This document shows, piece after piece, positions 1-8,557 of a stretch of DNA of 64,000 nt. This DNA is from Roseiarcus sp963767245 (GTDB lineage: Bacteria > Pseudomonadota > Alphaproteobacteria > Rhizobiales > Beijerinckiaceae): positions 1-64,000 of the forward strand of contig CAVYDG010000023.1 in the NCBI GenBank assembly GCA_963767245.1, read 5' to 3'. Both the position numbers and the translations under genes were made by a program. The first letter of the stretch is position 1. Every line of letters begins with the position of its first letter. The notes under the pieces were generated by a model. The model saw only the letters and a list, made by a program, of their open reading frames with translations, was not told where the DNA came from and did no database searches.

Positions 1-492
1 ACAGTCTTCTGGACGGCCGCGATACTTGCCCTCGGCCCTGGCCCGCGCAATCCCGTGCACCTGACGGCGGCGGCGATCGTCGTAGTCCTTACGCGCCACG
101 GCGGCGAGCACATCCAGCATCATGCCGTTGACGGCGGTGAACATGCGGCCGGTGAACTCGTCGCCCGGCGCGGCCAGCATCCAAGACGTTGGAAGGTCGA
201 GCGCGACGACGCGGATCTGCTTGGCGTCAAGAGCGGCGCGGAGCTTGTGCCAATCGTCCGCCGTGAGGCGCGACAGACGATCGACCTGCTCGACCAACAG
301 CACGTCGCCCGGACGCGAGTCGGCGATCAGGCGGAACAGTTCGGGCCGTGCGAGCTTCGCACCGCTCTCGTTCTCGACGTAGGTTCCGACGATCGGCAGG
401 CCGCGCTCGGCGGCGAAGGCTTCGATGTCCTTCCGCGCGCGGGTTGCGTCCTGTTCGACGGTGCTGGCGCGGAGGTAGGCTCGGGCGTTCAT
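1..492 (-). CDS. Serine recombinase (resolvase/invertase family), C-terminus cut by window edge
   Basis: The minus-strand frame opens at an ATG at 492 (MNARAYLRASTVEQDATRAR) and stays open for 164 codons to base 1. The YLRAST start holds the catalytic serine position of the resolvase N-terminal domain, and VEQVDRLSRLT matches the conserved 'DRLSR' motif of the same domain. The end visible here, GIARARAEGKYRGRP, is the usual hinge into the DNA-binding helix-turn-helix, which lies outside the window. The protein should cut and rejoin DNA through a phosphoserine link at a short inverted-repeat site. A GAGAGG ribosome site lies just upstream. The neighbouring terminase-like gene suggests a prophage or transposon source. 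Family confidence is high; whether it is a resolvase or invertase is not decided. Confidence 0.88.
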   Translation of the reverse strand, partial: MNARAYLRASTVEQDATRARKDIEAFAAERGLPIVGTYVENESGAKLARPELFRLIADSRPGDVLLVEQVDRLSRLTADDWHKLRAALDAKQIRVVALDLPTSWMLAAPGDEFTGRMFTAVNGMMLDVLAAVARKDYDDRRRRQVHGIARARAEGKYRGRPEDC

Positions 493-521
493 GAGTGGAA
501 CCTCTCAAGTTTGGTTTGAGT

Positions 522-572
522 GGTTCACTATATCGAGTTCAGTTTAAGCCGTAAAACGGTATTTTGTGAACC
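522..572. promoter_or_regulatory. Inverted repeat upstream of the recombinase gene, possible operator or res-like site
   Basis: GGTTCAC (522-528) is answered by GTGAACC (566-572), and between them lies a second palindrome CCGT-AAA-ACGG (549-559). The block is AT-richer than its surroundings and lies 30-80 bases upstream of the recombinase start. Small serine recombinases often act on, and repress themselves from, such a site. No function is shown; this is position and symmetry only. Confidence 0.4.
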
Positions 573-724
573 GGGGATAGGCTGATCTCGCCCGCGTATG
601 CCCAAACGGTCCAGGGGCGGACCGCTAGGAAGGCCGCCAGCGCTTTAGGGGTGTTGGGGGGGGTGGGGAAGGCCGTCCGGACCGGCTAAGGCCACGGGCG
701 GGCGTCTGTGGCGGCCTGCGCGGC

Positions 725-1351
725 CTAATCGCCGGTGGCGTCGCTCGCCGGGGGCTCGACCGGGTCCGGCTCGTGTTCTATCGCGCCCTCTATGACCAGG
801 GGGGCGGCGGCCCGGAGCGCGCTTGCCGGTGTGCGCAGCATTTGCATGAAGGCTTCCATCGCGTCGCGGGGGTCCATGCCCTTCGTTATCTTGATGTCGA
901 CGTAACCGGCGGCGTTGACATTCACGTTTTGAGCGGCGTTCCATTCGCGCGGGGCGCGGTTCTGGAGCCAGAAGCGGGCGGCGTTCTCGGACGGCGGGAC
1001 GTGCTCAACGACCGGCACGCGGGTCACCCGCCCGTCGGTGACGAAAACTTTCTCGCTGTGGTACGTGTATCCGGTCGCACGATGAAGAACGCTGCGCTTC
1101 ACCCGGTCGTTTTGAAACGTCCCGTCCTCGTCGCGGTAGCGCATCGCCTCGGCAAACGCCGCGTGCTTGAGCTTCCAGTCAGTGATCGTCTTGGCCTCGA
1201 CGCCGAACGCCTGCGCGATCTCAAAGTCGTTCGCTCCTAGCGCAACGAGCTTTCGTCCGATCTCGGCGTGACGCGGCTCGTACTTTGTCGGGCGGTGTTT
1301 CTCTGTCCTGATCCCCCAGCGGCGCTTGAAGGCGAGCCAGGCGCGGTGCAA
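725..1351 (-). pseudogene. Phage terminase small-subunit-like DNA-binding protein, 5' end replaced by an IS junction
   Basis: About 190 residues from RPTKYEPRHAEIGRKL to the stop read like the small helix-turn-helix proteins annotated as terminase small subunits. LGANDFEIAQAFGVEAKTI is the helix-turn-helix, then ALHRATGYTYHSEKVF-type and HVPPSENAARFWLQNR motifs follow, with an acidic tail. In a phage the subunit binds the packaging site and recruits the large subunit. No ATG fits the family start; the open frame begins with a TTG inside the transposase junction at about 1350. No large terminase subunit, portal or capsid gene is present nearby. It is best read as a prophage remnant whose 5' end was lost when an IS inserted and was then partly deleted. 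Confidence 0.6.
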
Positions 1352-1708
1352 ACCAACGGAACAGAAGGTCGTACTCCAGCCGCTCCATCAAGAGACGCTC
1401 CGAGCGGATTGAATAGAAGGTTTGCAGCAGCATTGCCCGCAGCAGCTTTTCCGGCGCGATCGAAGGCCGCCCCATCGGCGAATACAGCGCCGAAAAATCG
1501 CCGGCTAGCGCCGTCAGAGCCTCATTCACGATCATGCGGATCGTGCGTAGCGGATGATTCCGACCAACCCGAGCTTCGAGATCGATATAGCTGAATAGCG
1601 ATCCCGACCGCTCGTCCTCGTCCCGCATGATTCGCTCCCTACACCTTCGCGCGGAAACAGAATCACAATCCAATTCAAGTGGCCACGGACTTTTTCAACG
1701 GCCTGCTA
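1352..1708 (-). mobile_element. Remnant of an IS5/IS1182-type insertion sequence (transposase N-terminus and one end)
   Basis: A frame from ATG 1628 gives about 92 residues (MRDEDERSGSLFSYIDLEAR ... GRPSIAPEKLLRAMLLQTFY) ending in YDLLFRWF, the DUF772 N-terminal domain of IS5/IS1182-type transposases. The match stops abruptly near 1352, where the terminase-like gene begins. Beyond the start codon, the sequence 1681-1708 contains GACTTTTTCAACGGCCTGCT, the kind of terminus seen in these elements. About two thirds of the transposase, including most of the DDE catalytic core, is missing, so the copy cannot move itself. Confidence 0.75.
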
Positions 1709-2034
1709 GTCGCGAAACAAGCCTTCAATGCAGCAGCGTACACTCCGCGAAATTTGTCGATCGCGCAGTAGATGACTTCGCCCCGCTCCGGTTAGCTCCT
1801 CCAGTCAGTTGTCGGTCATCGCGGGAGAGCGCCTCGAAACGTTGCGCCACTTCGTCCGGAAGGCAACATGTCTGCCCGGCGGCAAAAAGGCTGCGGTGAG
1901 CGGGCGAGGCGATCGGATCCCGAACACGACCGCCAACCTCGGGTCTGCCCGTGGCCGTAATGGTGGGCGTAGACACGAAGCAGGTGCGCAATAATAGAAA
2001 GCCCACCTCGCCTGCGGCTACATGCGACGCTGAT
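1709..2034. other. Gene-poor stretch with no recognisable gene
   Basis: Open frames exist on both strands, but their translations show no family motif, no convincing start with ribosome site and no repeat. It separates the IS remnant from the Gly/Trp-rich pseudogene. Confidence 0.4.
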
Positions 2035-2652
2035 TTAGAACCTAACGACGACGGGGTAGGCCGGTGCACCGATCGATGCGTAGTCGAAAGTTGCAGTCAC
2101 TACGTTGGGTTGGATGCTCGGTATGTCCGAACGTCGCCTGTTGCCGCCGCCGCGGTTCCGCTGGCCACCGCCCCCACCTGGACGGCTGTTCCCAGGCCGA
2201 TTGTTCCCAGGCCGGCTGTTCCCCGGACGGTTGCCAGGTCGATTGTTGACCGGCCGATTATTCCCCGGCCGACTATTCCGCGGCCGATTGTTGCCTGGGC
2301 GGTTGTTCACCGGCCGACGATGGGGCGGCCGCATGCCTCGATGCCAACCCCGACCGTTCCAGCCTGAGTTCCAGCCGCCGCCCCAGCCGTTCCACCCCCA
2401 ACCGCCGCCCCAACCAAGGCCTGAGCGCCATGCCCAGCCGCACTGATAAAAGCCGGCGCCTCGCCAGCCGTTAGGATACTAGCAGTAGGTGGCGCCCCGG
2501 TGTACGAAAAACGCCTCCTCGACCGGCGCGATTCGCTTCATTTCGCTCGCCGGCGCGAAGGCGCTGTCAGCGATCGACGCCTCGGCGATGTCCCAGAGCG
2601 GCATTCCCGCGCAAGAGGCGAGCGCAAGCGAAAGAGCGAATTTGCGAAGCAT
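2035..2652 (-). pseudogene. Secreted Gly/Trp/Asn-Arg-Pro repeat protein broken by an in-frame amber codon
   Basis: Read from ATG 2652, the frame starts with a signal-peptide-like MLRKFALSLALASCAGMPLW, continues to the motif FFVHRGATYC, meets TAG, and then runs on in the same frame for about 145 codons. The part after TAG begins YPNGWRGAGFYQCGWAWRSG, then glycine/tryptophan-rich sequence, then repeats of NNRPGN/NSRPGN, and ends at TAA 2035-2037. In the small exported proteins of this type that I recall from Beijerinckiaceae relatives, the motif reads YCWYPNGW, so the TAG most simply comes from a TGG tryptophan codon. The frame is otherwise undamaged, which suggests a recent stop or a readthrough gene. 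Function of the family is unknown to me; a cell-surface role is inferred only from the signal peptide and repeats. Confidence 0.65.
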
Positions 2653-2703
2653 TGAACATCCTCCCGTCGCCAAAAGACGGTACCGGGTTTTCAACCCAGA
2701 CAG

Positions 2704-3159
2704 TTACTTCGGGATCAGGTTTGCGTGCAGGATCGAATGGATGCGTCCCTTTGTGCGAACGACCTGCTCGAGGACGCCCATGCGCTCAGCCGTATGGCGC
2801 CGCTGCCGTTGGGTGTCGTCGTCTGGGATCCAGACTTCCGGCAGAAAGCCGCCGGCGTGTAGTTTGGCCAAGATCGCTGCGTCGATCTTGTCGGTCTTCA
2901 CTCGCGCGTAGGCGATCGCGCGAACCATTCTCGAATTTGCCACGACAACACGCTTGACGAAGGGCCGCAAGATTCGCTCGACAGCCGCGCTGTTGCCTGT
3001 GGCCTCGATGACGACCTCGTCCTCGACCGACAACGTCTTCGCGAACTTGACGAGACGATCGTGAACGAGTTCGACCCGTTGCTCCCGCTTGATCTGCCCG
3101 TTCTCCAGGAACGCCACCTGGGCGAACGAGCGATGAATGTCCATGCCAATGATCGCCAT
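2704..3159 (-). pseudogene. IS110-family transposase, N-terminal RuvC-like half only
   Basis: The 151-residue product MAIIGMDIHRSFAQVAFLEN ... KTDKIDAAILAKLHAGGFLP is the DEDD nuclease domain of IS110-type recombinases: D in GMDIH, E in VIEATGN, and the paired aspartates in TDKIDAAIL are present. It ends at TAA right after ILHANLIPK, whereas intact IS110 proteins run to 300-400 residues with a C-terminal Transposase_20 domain and active serine. The 5' non-coding sequence (about 3160-3340) may be the element's left end, where IS110-group elements encode a guide RNA, but no boundary can be fixed. The copy is inactive by itself. Confidence 0.8.
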
Positions 3160-3397
3160 GACTCCTCCATCTTCGTTCTAGGGAGCCAGCGGGCTTGCAC
3201 GACATCTACGGATCCGCGCTCGCGGCGCAACCGGGCAAGTCGTAGGGGCGGCCATGTAACAACTCGAGCTCGCAGCTCATGGATAGGACGGCCTGCCGCC
3301 GTTTCGCGCTCCCGACGCCCCGATCCCGGTGGTCCATTCATGACTTCCTCGGAGCATGAACGCCAGTCGGAAGGGGAGCGTCGCAGGCACCATACCC

Positions 3398-3511
3398 GTT
3401 AACAACGCGGCGGAGCGAGCGCTGCGCGGGCTGGCTCTCGGCAGAAAGTCATGGCTGTTTGCCGGATCGGAGCGCGGAGCAGAGCGGACCGCCCTCATGT
3501 ACACGCTCATA
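3398..3511 (+). pseudogene. IS66-family transposase C-terminal scar
   Basis: VNNAAERALRGLALGRKSWL followed by FAGSERGAERTALMYTLI is the well-conserved C-terminal signature of IS66 TnpC transposases. Only about 38 codons survive; upstream sequence does not continue the match. The scar lies directly before the lytic transglycosylase gene, in a different frame, so an IS66 element once sat here and has probably removed the 5' end or promoter of that gene. Confidence 0.8.
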
Positions 3512-3585
3512 CGACGAAAGAGACCAAATCGCCATTTTGCGGGCGGTTCGCGGTCGAGCAGGCGATCGAAGGCCTCGCCTCGGCT

Positions 3586-5595
3586 ATGAGCGCTGTCAAG
3601 GCGCCTAAGACGATCGCGCTCCAAACGGCGGGTGAGGAGCAGCCCTCTGCAATGAACGGTCATGACGCCCGGTTGCCGACGACTGTTGCTCCATCCGCCG
3701 CGTCGAGGGTGCAAGAATTGGGATACGGCTCTGCCGCGGCTCAGCTCTACAGCAAGGGCGACCCCGCGGGCCTCGGCGTGCTCGCCAAGGCCGCGCGCGC
3801 CCCCGATGAAAGATTGGCGCTGGAGTGGGCGTCTTTGCGCTTGGATCCTCATCCCTCGGTCCCCGCGGCGGCCGCATTTGCCGAAGCCCATCCTGGATGG
3901 CCGGACGGAGGGTGGATTTGGCGTCTGCGCGAAGCGGAACTGCTAGGTAGTTCCGAGGCGCCGGCGAAGGTCGCCGCGTATTTCGCCAGCGAGCCGCCGC
4001 AAACAAGCGCGGGAGTGATCGCCGCCGCGCGCGCTGCAAATGCGACTGGGCGGTCCGACGAAGGGGCAAGGATCATCCGCGCTTTGTGGCGTGACAGCGA
4101 TCTCGACCCTTCCACCGAAGCGCTCATCCTGAGAGATTTTGGCGCAACGCTCACGAGGGCTGACCACAAGTACCGCACCGACCACCTGCTCTACGCCGAG
4201 AGTTTCGAATCCGCCTTGCGCGCAGCCGCGCTCGCTGGCCCCGATATTGCCGCCCTGGCGCGGGCCCGCATCGCCGCTGCGCACGGACGCCTAACCCCGC
4301 CGCTCGTCATGACCGTATCGCCGCCTCTCAGGAACGATCCGGGACTCCTGTTCGCTCGCATTCAGGACGCTCGGCGCTCGAATCGTGCTTATGAGGCCGC
4401 GGCGCTGCTCGAAGTGGCGCCGCGGGATCGCGAGGCCTTGGTCAACCCTGACCGTTGGTGGAGCGAACGGCGGAAGGTCGCTGGCGAACTGCTCGATCTT
4501 GACGAGCCGCGCCTGGCGTTCGAACTTTGTGACAACACGGTTAGACCAGACGACCCCGCCAATCAGGTCGACGCCAACTTCTTTGCAGGCTGGATCGCAT
4601 TGCGTTTTCTCAACGACGCGCGCGCCGCAGCACTTCGCTTTGAGCGCGCCGCCGAGGTGGCCCGCACGCCGATCTCCATCGCCCGCGCCGCCTATTGGCG
4701 CGGACGCGCCGCCGAGGCGCTTGACGATTCCGACGACGCAAAGGTCTATTATGAAACCGCCGCGAGCGAGCCCATCGCCTATTATGGCCAGCTTGCAGCC
4801 AAGCGTCTGGGCGAGAAGAGGCTGGCGCTGCGCGCGGCGATCACTGCCGCTGAAGGCGACCGGCGTGACGAGGCTGTTCGGGCGGCCGAGGCGCTCTACG
4901 CCGACGGGCTCGACGACCTCGCCTCTAGGCTCGCCTTCGACGCGGCCCGGCAATGGCGGGACGAGTCTCAGCTCGCCGCGATGGCGGATGTCATCAAGCG
5001 CTTCGGTGATGCGGCGACTGAGGTGGCCTTTGGCAAGATCGCTTCCAACCGCGGGTACCACTTCGATGCGATGGCGTTTCCGATTTCCGGCGTGCCGACC
5101 TTCCTGCCGCCCGCTCATTCCGCTGATTTGGCCCGCATCTATTCAGTCGCCCGCCAGGAAAGCGAATTCATATGGCAGGCGTCCTCGGGCGCGGGCGCGA
5201 AAGGCCTGATGCAACTTCTGCCGTCAACGGCGGCTTCGACAGCGCGCCGCGCTGGCGTTGCGTTCGACTACGCGCGTCTCCTGGCCGATCCGGCCTTCAA
5301 CACCCAGCTCGGCGCAGCCTTCCTTGGCCAGGTTTTGGAGGACGAAGGCGGTTCGGACGCCTTGGCGTTCGCGGCTTATAACGCCGGCGGCGGCCGAGTG
5401 GCGCAGTGGATCGCCGCACACGGCGATCCGCGAACCGGCGGCGCTGATCTTGTCGACTGGATCGAGCGAATTCCGTACGACGAAACGCGGGACTACGTTG
5501 AGCGGGTGAGCGAGAACCTCGGCGTGTATCGCCAACGCCTTGCCGATGAGCCGCCCGCGCCGACGCCGATGTCGCTGCTGCTGGCGCGTGAATAG
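3586..5595 (+). CDS. Soluble lytic murein transglycosylase (Slt-type)
   Basis: A 669-residue reading from ATG 3586 has a long helical repeat region (residues about 40-480, many AAAYWRGRAAEAL-like helices) followed by a C-terminal goose-lysozyme-like domain. The catalytic glutamate is residue 525 in ARQESEFIWQASSGAGAKG, followed by LMQLLPSTA and AFAAYNAGGGRVAQW, both typical of Slt70. It should cleave the MurNAc-GlcNAc bond of peptidoglycan, forming 1,6-anhydro ends, in the periplasm. Oddly, no signal peptide precedes the mature part: MSAVKAPKTIALQTAG has no hydrophobic core, and upstream in another frame lies an IS66 scar at 3398-3511. The open frame continues to 3451 through that scar. The gene may therefore have lost its export signal and native start. 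Catalytic domain confidence is high, functionality uncertain. Confidence 0.85.
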   Translation: MSAVKAPKTIALQTAGEEQPSAMNGHDARLPTTVAPSAASRVQELGYGSAAAQLYSKGDPAGLGVLAKAARAPDERLALEWASLRLDPHPSVPAAAAFAEAHPGWPDGGWIWRLREAELLGSSEAPAKVAAYFASEPPQTSAGVIAAARAANATGRSDEGARIIRALWRDSDLDPSTEALILRDFGATLTRADHKYRTDHLLYAESFESALRAAALAGPDIAALARARIAAAHGRLTPPLVMTVSPPLRNDPGLLFARIQDARRSNRAYEAAALLEVAPRDREALVNPDRWWSERRKVAGELLDLDEPRLAFELCDNTVRPDDPANQVDANFFAGWIALRFLNDARAAALRFERAAEVARTPISIARAAYWRGRAAEALDDSDDAKVYYETAASEPIAYYGQLAAKRLGEKRLALRAAITAAEGDRRDEAVRAAEALYADGLDDLASRLAFDAARQWRDESQLAAMADVIKRFGDAATEVAFGKIASNRGYHFDAMAFPISGVPTFLPPAHSADLARIYSVARQESEFIWQASSGAGAKGLMQLLPSTAASTARRAGVAFDYARLLADPAFNTQLGAAFLGQVLEDEGGSDALAFAAYNAGGGRVAQWIAAHGDPRTGGADLVDWIERIPYDETRDYVERVSENLGVYRQRLADEPPAPTPMSLLLARE

Positions 5596-6622
5596 ATTCG
5601 GCGACACTTCAATATTTCATGTCATGTGCACTATCAGAGGTCCCGCGGCGGAAAGCACCGGGGCCTAGATTCCCTCGCAGGCTATGGCTCGACTTTAGGC
5701 GGGGCCTCGATGGAGGACTCGTCCTGTGCCCGGACCTCCAGTCGAGACACAACCCGGCATGCCTTGGCGCATGAGGAATTCGCGCGCTACTTCCATGGGT
5801 CCGCGGTAGAGCGGCTGTCGGCAGCGTCCGCTGCGGCTCGTATGCAAATGCGAGACGAGCCCTGACCAGAACGCCGGGCCTTCGCGAACGTCTACGCGCG
5901 CGCGGGTGGTGGCGCGGTGGAGAGCACGGCGGTCGCCCGTGCGACGGGGCCGCGAGCGCTGCCATACCTTCGTCGCCGGCCGATCCGAGGGACCCTACTG
6001 TTCTCGCGAGCGTACGCGAGAACCAATGACCTTGAGGACCGCGTTGCCGCCGTGGTCGCGATCGCGACGCTTCTGTGGTATCCGCCCGCCCTCGACCCGA
6101 TCGCGGAACACTTTTTGGCCGCCCATGGAGCGACTTTCTAGGGCAGTAATATTCGGCCCTGAAAGTCGCCGTTTGTCCGCGAATGGCGGCCGATTGCGCG
6201 AAGCGGACGGCGGGTGTCGGCGTGAAGCGTATGCTTGCGTCTCATATTACTCCGCCATTCCCAGTCATTCGTCGATCCCGATCACGGTTGGGGACCTCGA
6301 GCGCGGAGCGCGCATCTTCGGATGACGCGTAGGAGGGTGACATTGCTCGCCCACCTCACCAAGCGATGGGAGAAGCTTGATGCGGGTCAACCGTCAACCG
6401 CTCAAGGCGAGCGCGAGACGGTCGAGGCTGGGCCGGCGACGTTTACGCCGAACCGCCGGCGGAGATGCCTCGCACGCATATGACTGCGTCGCAGCAGTGG
6501 AAACGCCGGGCAAGAAGCCGGTGCACGAACTCTGCCGCCCGCAATTAGCCCGGTTAATTCCACCTTAATGGAAGCGGGCGCAAGACGATGGTTCAAGTAG
6601 TGAACCAAGCCTAGGCACCCGC
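5596..6622. other. Long non-coding or decayed stretch
   Basis: About 1 kb without a frame that I recognise. Short frames on both strands lack family motifs. The only clear structure is the hairpin at 6001-6022, which has a relative at 7631-7650. The sequence before 6623 (ending AAGCCTAGGCACCCGC) has no strong ribosome site. Confidence 0.4.
6001..6022. repeat. Hairpin repeat, copy 1 (TTCTCGCG...CGCGAGAA)
   Basis: TTCTCGCG and CGCGAGAA form an 8-bp stem around AGCGTA. A related hairpin with similar flanks (CTACTG before, GAGGA shortly after) occurs at 7631-7650. No U-run follows, so it is not an obvious terminator. Confidence 0.5.
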
Positions 6623-7504
6623 ATGACTCTCTTTTCAGAAGAGGCCCTTCCCAGGGTCAGCGCCACCGCCGCCGCCGCGTTGGGTAGGCACGTGCTTGAG
6701 ACGGCGCCCCGGCCGGCTGATGCCATCTACGCCGTACCTTCCAGGAAGGTCGACGCCGGTTCGCGAAGAGTGTCAGCTTTTACCCTGGCTTCTCTAGCCC
6801 GCCGATCGCTCTTCGCCCTGACGGTTTGCCTGCTTGGCGGCGCATGGCTTGGCGGATCACATTTTCTCGGTCTCCACCGAACCATCGTTCAGGAAGTGAG
6901 CAAGCAGGGTGCCGAGCCAGGCCACTCGACGCTGAATACCACCGAGGATGTCCACGACCAACAAGCCGACCTCGGCGGTATGCGCGCCTCACAGAGCCTA
7001 AATACGGAAGATGTTGCAGGCCTTGGAAACACAAAGCCCCGTCCCGATGCGGCCAAAACCGAAATCAGCTCCGGGATTGCCGACGTTTCAGATAAGGTTG
7101 CGTACTCGGGATCAAAATCCGCGGACAACGTCCCCAAAGTTGGCTGGCAGCCAGATCGCATCGGACTCGAGATCGCCGCGCTCCACGCTGCCGCTCCAGT
7201 CGCGGACCGCTCGCAATCGCTGGCGTCGGTCACCCCGAGACGAACCCGGCGCGGTGACGCCTTTGACCCGTCCAAAAATCCGAACGCCCCTGGCGCCCCC
7301 CGGCCGCTTGGAACCATAGCGCGCCCGGCGACCGCCAAATACGCGTCGGCGGAATACTCATCAGCGCGAGTTGTCCGAAGAACCCAACGCAAGCGCGGTG
7401 ACGCCTTTGACCCGTCCAAAAATCCGAACGCCCCTGGCGCTCCCCGGCCGCTTGGAACCATAGCGCGCACGACGACCGCAAACAGCGTGTCGACGTCGAA
7501 CTAG
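6623..7504 (+). CDS. Single-pass membrane protein with a duplicated 'DAFDPSKNPNAPGAPRPLG' motif
   Basis: The 293-residue product starts MTLFSEEALPRVSATAAAAL, has one membrane segment at about residues 60-82 (SLFALTVCLLGGAWLGGSHF) and a long low-complexity, probably periplasmic part. Near the C-terminus the segment RGDAFDPSKNPNAPGAPRPL plus GTIAR occurs twice, 48 codons apart. From memory, a closely similar proline-rich linker occurs in the Tol-Pal protein CpoB/YbgF of Rhizobiales, but here the coiled-coil and TPR parts are absent. No enzyme domain is visible. The gene stands alone between two non-coding stretches. Function is not assigned; an envelope role is inferred from topology and the motif. 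Confidence 0.6.
   Translation: MTLFSEEALPRVSATAAAALGRHVLETAPRPADAIYAVPSRKVDAGSRRVSAFTLASLARRSLFALTVCLLGGAWLGGSHFLGLHRTIVQEVSKQGAEPGHSTLNTTEDVHDQQADLGGMRASQSLNTEDVAGLGNTKPRPDAAKTEISSGIADVSDKVAYSGSKSADNVPKVGWQPDRIGLEIAALHAAAPVADRSQSLASVTPRRTRRGDAFDPSKNPNAPGAPRPLGTIARPATAKYASAEYSSARVVRRTQRKRGDAFDPSKNPNAPGAPRPLGTIARTTTANSVSTSN
7250..7324 (+). repeat. 75-bp direct repeat within the membrane-protein gene, copy 1
   Basis: Bases 7250-7324 recur at 7394-7468 with a single C/T difference. The period of 144 bases keeps the reading frame, so the repeat doubles a 25-residue protein motif. Confidence 0.9.
7394..7468 (+). repeat. 75-bp direct repeat within the membrane-protein gene, copy 2
   Basis: Second copy of 7250-7324. 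The near identity of the DNA, including synonymous positions, points to recent tandem duplication or gene conversion rather than slow protein-level selection. Confidence 0.9.
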
Positions 7505-7630
7505 CGCCAGACGGCGTCGTCCCCGTCTCTCTGATTTCGGCGACCTGGGAACCCGCGGGGTCAAAATCTGACGCATGATTCCCACATCGACGGACCGGAG
7601 TCGCGGACGTAGCGACCGCGGCCTTACTGC

Positions 7631-7650
7631 TCTCGCGCGCGCACGCGAGA
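7631..7650. repeat. Hairpin repeat, copy 2 (TCTCGCG...CGCGAGA)
   Basis: Stem TCTCGCG/CGCGAGA around CGCGCA, preceded by TTACTGC as in copy 1 (CTACTGT) and followed by ATTGAGGATTTGAGGA. The shared flanks show that the two copies are one repeat family rather than chance hairpins. Confidence 0.5.
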
Positions 7651-7776
7651 ATTGAGGATTTGAGGAACAGATCCCCAGCGTCCGCGTCGCGCCAGCACTT
7701 TCATGCGCGGAACTTCACGACAGCCAGCAAGGAGGCGGGATCGCATCCGGCCAGCTTTCGAAGGCCTGCGTTGCGC

Positions 7777-8247
7777 TTATTTCGTTGGCCTCCACTCCCG
7801 CACTAACCGCTGCGCCTCGGCGATCTCATCACGGGTCATCTGGGAAGCAGCCTGATCACGCTCCCCCACCGCATCCGGCTCATGTGCGGCGGCTAGGTTC
7901 ATCCACATGTACCCTAGAACGGCGTCCTGCGTCACCCCTTGGCCGTTCCAGTACATGATGCCGAGGTACGCCTGCGCGGGGGCGTAGCCCTGTTCGGCCG
8001 CCTTACGCACCCAGTTCGCCGCCTCGGCATAGTCCCGCTCGACGCTTTGGCCGTTGTAGTACATGCCGGCGAGGCGGGTCTGCGCGCGGGCATCGCCTTT
8101 TTCGGCAAAGGGCCGGCATAGCTGAAGGGCCGCCGCGTAGTCTTGCCGATCGTAAGCCGTTACGCAGTCCTCTAACGCCCCCGCTATCGCGTTTCCAGGA
8201 AGGAAGACGGCAACAGCCACGCCGCCCAACACACGTGAGATCTGCAT
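7777..8247 (-). CDS. Exported Sel1-like repeat protein
   Basis: The 156-residue protein begins with a signal peptide (MQISRVLGGVAVAVFLPGNA IAGA) and contains two clear Sel1-like repeats: GDARAQTRLAGMYYNGQSVE with RDYAEAANWVRKAAEQG, and YAPAQAYLGIMYWNGQGVTQ with DAVLGYMWMNLAAA. Sel1 repeats are short alpha-alpha solenoids that mediate protein contacts, often in envelope stress or secretion. An upstream GAGGTTCTCGC lacks a perfect ribosome site. The gene is single and unlinked to any operon, so no pathway can be named. It is well under 200 residues, typical for the small exported members. Confidence 0.8.
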   Translation of the reverse strand: MQISRVLGGVAVAVFLPGNAIAGALEDCVTAYDRQDYAAALQLCRPFAEKGDARAQTRLAGMYYNGQSVERDYAEAANWVRKAAEQGYAPAQAYLGIMYWNGQGVTQDAVLGYMWMNLAAAHEPDAVGERDQAASQMTRDEIAEAQRLVREWRPTK

Positions 8248-8557
8248 TAGCGAGAACCTCCACCCCTGGGCTAAATAGGCTAAGGCCGGAGGAACGCTTT
8301 GGCCAGTGAGAGCGCGCGCTGACGCGAATCGCGTTGTGCAGCGGGCAGTTGGCGCGCAAGAGAATGGCGCTTCGCGCCGCGAAGCCCGAGTGGATCAGCA
8401 AGGTCGAGGGAACTCGAAGCTTGTTGACGAGGCGCTCGCAATCATTCGCGAAGTCAGCGCGGCATTCAAGGAGACCGGCGCAGTCTGCCGCCCGCCGATC
8501 GACTTGCTCGCATCATTGCCGAAAGTATCGGCCGTTTCGTTGCCAACCCATCGCATC
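8248..8557. other. Intergenic stretch without a recognisable gene
   Basis: About 310 bases between the Sel1-type gene (leftward) and the 3' end of the hydrolase gene (also leftward). Forward frames are shadows of the hydrolase strand. It should hold the promoter of the Sel1-type gene, but no clear -35/-10 pair stands out. Confidence 0.35.

Noticed and set aside
1725..2069. Minus-strand open frame of 114 codons
   Set aside because: No family motif, no ribosome site and unusual composition; probably chance in GC-rich DNA.
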